5,490 nt of DNA, taken from the NCBI GenBank assembly GCA_021817685.1, contig JAKAGD010000053.1, forward strand, positions 1 to 5,490. The letters are read 5' to 3'. The notes below the pieces were generated by a model. The model saw only the letters and a list, made by a program, of their open reading frames with translations. It searched no databases and was not told the DNA's origin. This DNA is from a bacterium. GTDB taxonomy: Bacteria > Patescibacteriota > Minisyncoccia > Phycocordibacterales > Phycocordibacteraceae. The position numbers and the translations under genes were made by a program. Positions 4,342 through 5,490 of the stretch are shown piece after piece. Position 1 is the first letter of the stretch, and each line of letters begins with the position of its first letter.

Positions 4342-4707
4342 ATGGCACTCTTCGGAACTACAAAGAAAGAAAAGAAGGAGAAAGTCGCTGTGAAGCGCCG
4401 CGCACGCACGGCCGCGCTTACGAGCGGCGCCGCGCATGAGATCATCCTCGCGCCGTGGTTCTCTGAGAAGGCGCTCATTGCGACCGAGAAGGGCGTCTAC
4501 GCGTTCGCCGTTCCGCCGCGCGCGACGAAGGCCGAGATCGCAAGCGCGATTAAGGAGATCTACAACGTGGAACCCAAGAAGATCCGCGTTGTGAACCTCC
4601 CGGGCAAGCGCAAGATGATGCGCACGAAGCGCGGCATCGGTCAGCGCGCCGCGCGCACGAAGGCATACGTGTACCTGAACGCGGGCGACAGCATCCAGTT
4701 CGCATAA
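4342..4707 (+). CDS. rplW: 50S ribosomal protein L23 with a basic N-terminal extension
   Basis: L23 sits at the polypeptide exit site and is the docking point for trigger factor and signal recognition particle. The core begins at EIILAPWFSEKALIATEKGVY (33-53) and continues TKAEIASAIKEIYNV (62-76), KKIRVVNLPGK and KAYVYLNAGDSIQF (107-120). The length is 121 residues against about 95-100 usual; the surplus is about 30 lysine/arginine/alanine-rich residues at the N-terminus (KKEKKEK, KRRARTAA). The common start of the core (RAPHVSEK-like) reads LAPWFSEK. ATG at 4342 follows the rplD stop by 6 nt with no SD. The family assignment is firm. An internal start would have to skip to the core, where no Met is present. 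Confidence 0.96.
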   Translation: MALFGTTKKEKKEKVAVKRRARTAALTSGAAHEIILAPWFSEKALIATEKGVYAFAVPPRATKAEIASAIKEIYNVEPKKIRVVNLPGKRKMMRTKRGIGQRAARTKAYVYLNAGDSIQFA

Positions 4708-4713
4708 ACCAGT

Positions 4714-5490
4714 ATGAAAACCTACAAACCCACATCCAAGAGCCGCCGCCAGATGACCACGCTCCCGTACAAGGAGCTCCTCTCCGGGCACGCGCCGCAC
4801 AAGCCCTTGCTCAAGAAGAAGAGCAACCAGGGCGGACGCAATGCATTCGGCCGCATCACCACCCGGCACCAGGGCGGCGGGCACAAGAAGCGCTTCCGCG
4901 ATGTGGATTTCTCTTACAACAAGAAGGACATTCCGGCGAAGATCGAAACCGTCGAGTACGATCCGTTCCGCAGCGCGTTCATCGGCCTCGCGCTTTACCG
5001 CGACGGCGAGCGCCGCTATGTTATTTTGCCGAAAGATGTAGGCGTGGGGAGCACGTTCATCGTCTCCGAGAATGCGCCGCTTACGCCGGGCAACCGCCTT
5101 CCGCTCGGCAAGATCCCGGTCGGCACGTTCATCTACAATATTGAGATCGCCCCCCTGGCAGGCGCCAGCCTCGTCCGTTCCGCCGGCAACTTCGCCGAGG
5201 TGGTCGCGCACGACGCGGGCTACGCGCAGGTGAAGCTTCCGTCGACCGAAATCCGCAAGGTCTCCGACCTCGCCTGGGCTTCTATCGGCGCCGTCGGCAA
5301 TGAGGAGTACAACCTCGTCGTCATCGGCAAGGCCGGCCGCTCGCGCTGGATGGGCATCCGCCCGACGGTGCGCGGCACGGCGATGAACCCAGTTGACCAC
5401 CCGCACGGCGGCGGCGAAGGCAAGCAGGGCCGCGGTTTGCGCCGCGCAAAGAGCAAGTGGGGCAAGCCCACCGGCAAAGGCCAGAAGACC
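4714..5490 (+). CDS. rplB: 50S ribosomal protein L2 (partial, runs off the window end)
   Basis: L2 is a core 23S-binding protein near the peptidyl transferase centre that also bridges the subunits. The 259 codons present cover nearly all of the usual 273-280. Key segments are MKTYKPTSKSRRQMT at the start, GGRNAFGRITTRHQGGGHKK (40-59), EYDPFRSAFIGLALYRDGER (81-100), PGNRLPLGKIPVG (125-137), GKAGRSRWMGIRPTVRGTAM (205-224) and NPVDHPHGGGEGKQGRG (225-241). His229 in DHPHGGG is at the same number as the E. coli residue implicated in peptidyl transferase activity. No stop is reached; the last bases encode TGKGQKT of the basic tail. ATG at 4714 is 6 nt after the rplW stop, without an SD. The next gene should be rpsS, outside the window. 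Confidence 0.98.
   Translation, partial: MKTYKPTSKSRRQMTTLPYKELLSGHAPHKPLLKKKSNQGGRNAFGRITTRHQGGGHKKRFRDVDFSYNKKDIPAKIETVEYDPFRSAFIGLALYRDGERRYVILPKDVGVGSTFIVSENAPLTPGNRLPLGKIPVGTFIYNIEIAPLAGASLVRSAGNFAEVVAHDAGYAQVKLPSTEIRKVSDLAWASIGAVGNEEYNLVVIGKAGRSRWMGIRPTVRGTAMNPVDHPHGGGEGKQGRGLRRAKSKWGKPTGKGQKT

Noticed and set aside
3322..5406. A 694-codon open frame on the minus strand across rplC-rplB
   Set aside because: It mirrors well-identified ribosomal genes with GC-rich codon bias. Its product is low-complexity (Arg/Ala/Leu-rich) and it has no plausible start signal.
1..5490. tRNA, rRNA, CRISPR array, insertion sequence or attachment site
   Set aside because: No cloverleaf with CCA-type ends, spaced repeats, transposase or integrase motifs were seen on either strand.

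Overview
The window is a bacterial translation-gene cluster, all read on the + strand, at the junction of the str and S10 ribosomal operons: fusA (3' end), a small unknown gene, tuf, rpsJ, rplC, rplD, rplW and rplB (5' part). GC content is high, with strong C/G-ending codons (CTC for Leu, CGC for Arg). Protein details suggest a high-GC member of the Patescibacteria/CPR, probably a Parcubacteria-type lineage. These are EF-Tu with DAPGH in place of DCPGH and an [10 protein letters not shown] switch region, S10 with STFVHK in place of SPHVNK, and L3 with a glycine-rich GSIGGSGGRAGG loop. This placement rests on remembered family patterns, not a database search.

Layout. Bases 2-409 encode the end of EF-G. 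A 14-bp GC hairpin follows. Bases 463-1034 hold a self-contained accessory unit between fusA and tuf. It has an extended -10 promoter, a 23-codon leader ORF starting about where transcription should start, a strong terminator with a competing antiterminator, a Shine-Dalgarno (SD) site, a 111-residue unrecognised protein and its own terminator. Bases 1048-2812 are the tuf-rpsJ unit, with a TTGCAT-17-TATAGT promoter and a structured leader of about 118 nt. It ends in a textbook terminator whose U-tract overlaps the -35 box of the next promoter (TTGCAT-17-TAGAGT). That promoter drives rplC-rplD-rplW-rplB through a leader of about 98 nt. This leader has three hairpins and a 31-codon upstream ORF whose stop overlaps the rplC start as ATGA.

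How it works together. The core genes make the two main elongation factors (EF-G, EF-Tu), S10/NusE, and the 50S proteins L3, L4, L23 and L2. The usual continuous str-S10 transcription is split by terminators and promoters after fusA, after the accessory gene and after rpsJ. None of the six core gene starts has an SD sequence, whereas the unknown gene has a strong one. The most unusual element is the leader-ORF/attenuator/unknown-gene unit at 463-1034. It looks like a translation-sensing attenuator placed between the two elongation-factor genes. The second is the leader upstream of rplC, where S10-operon control may have moved downstream of rpsJ.
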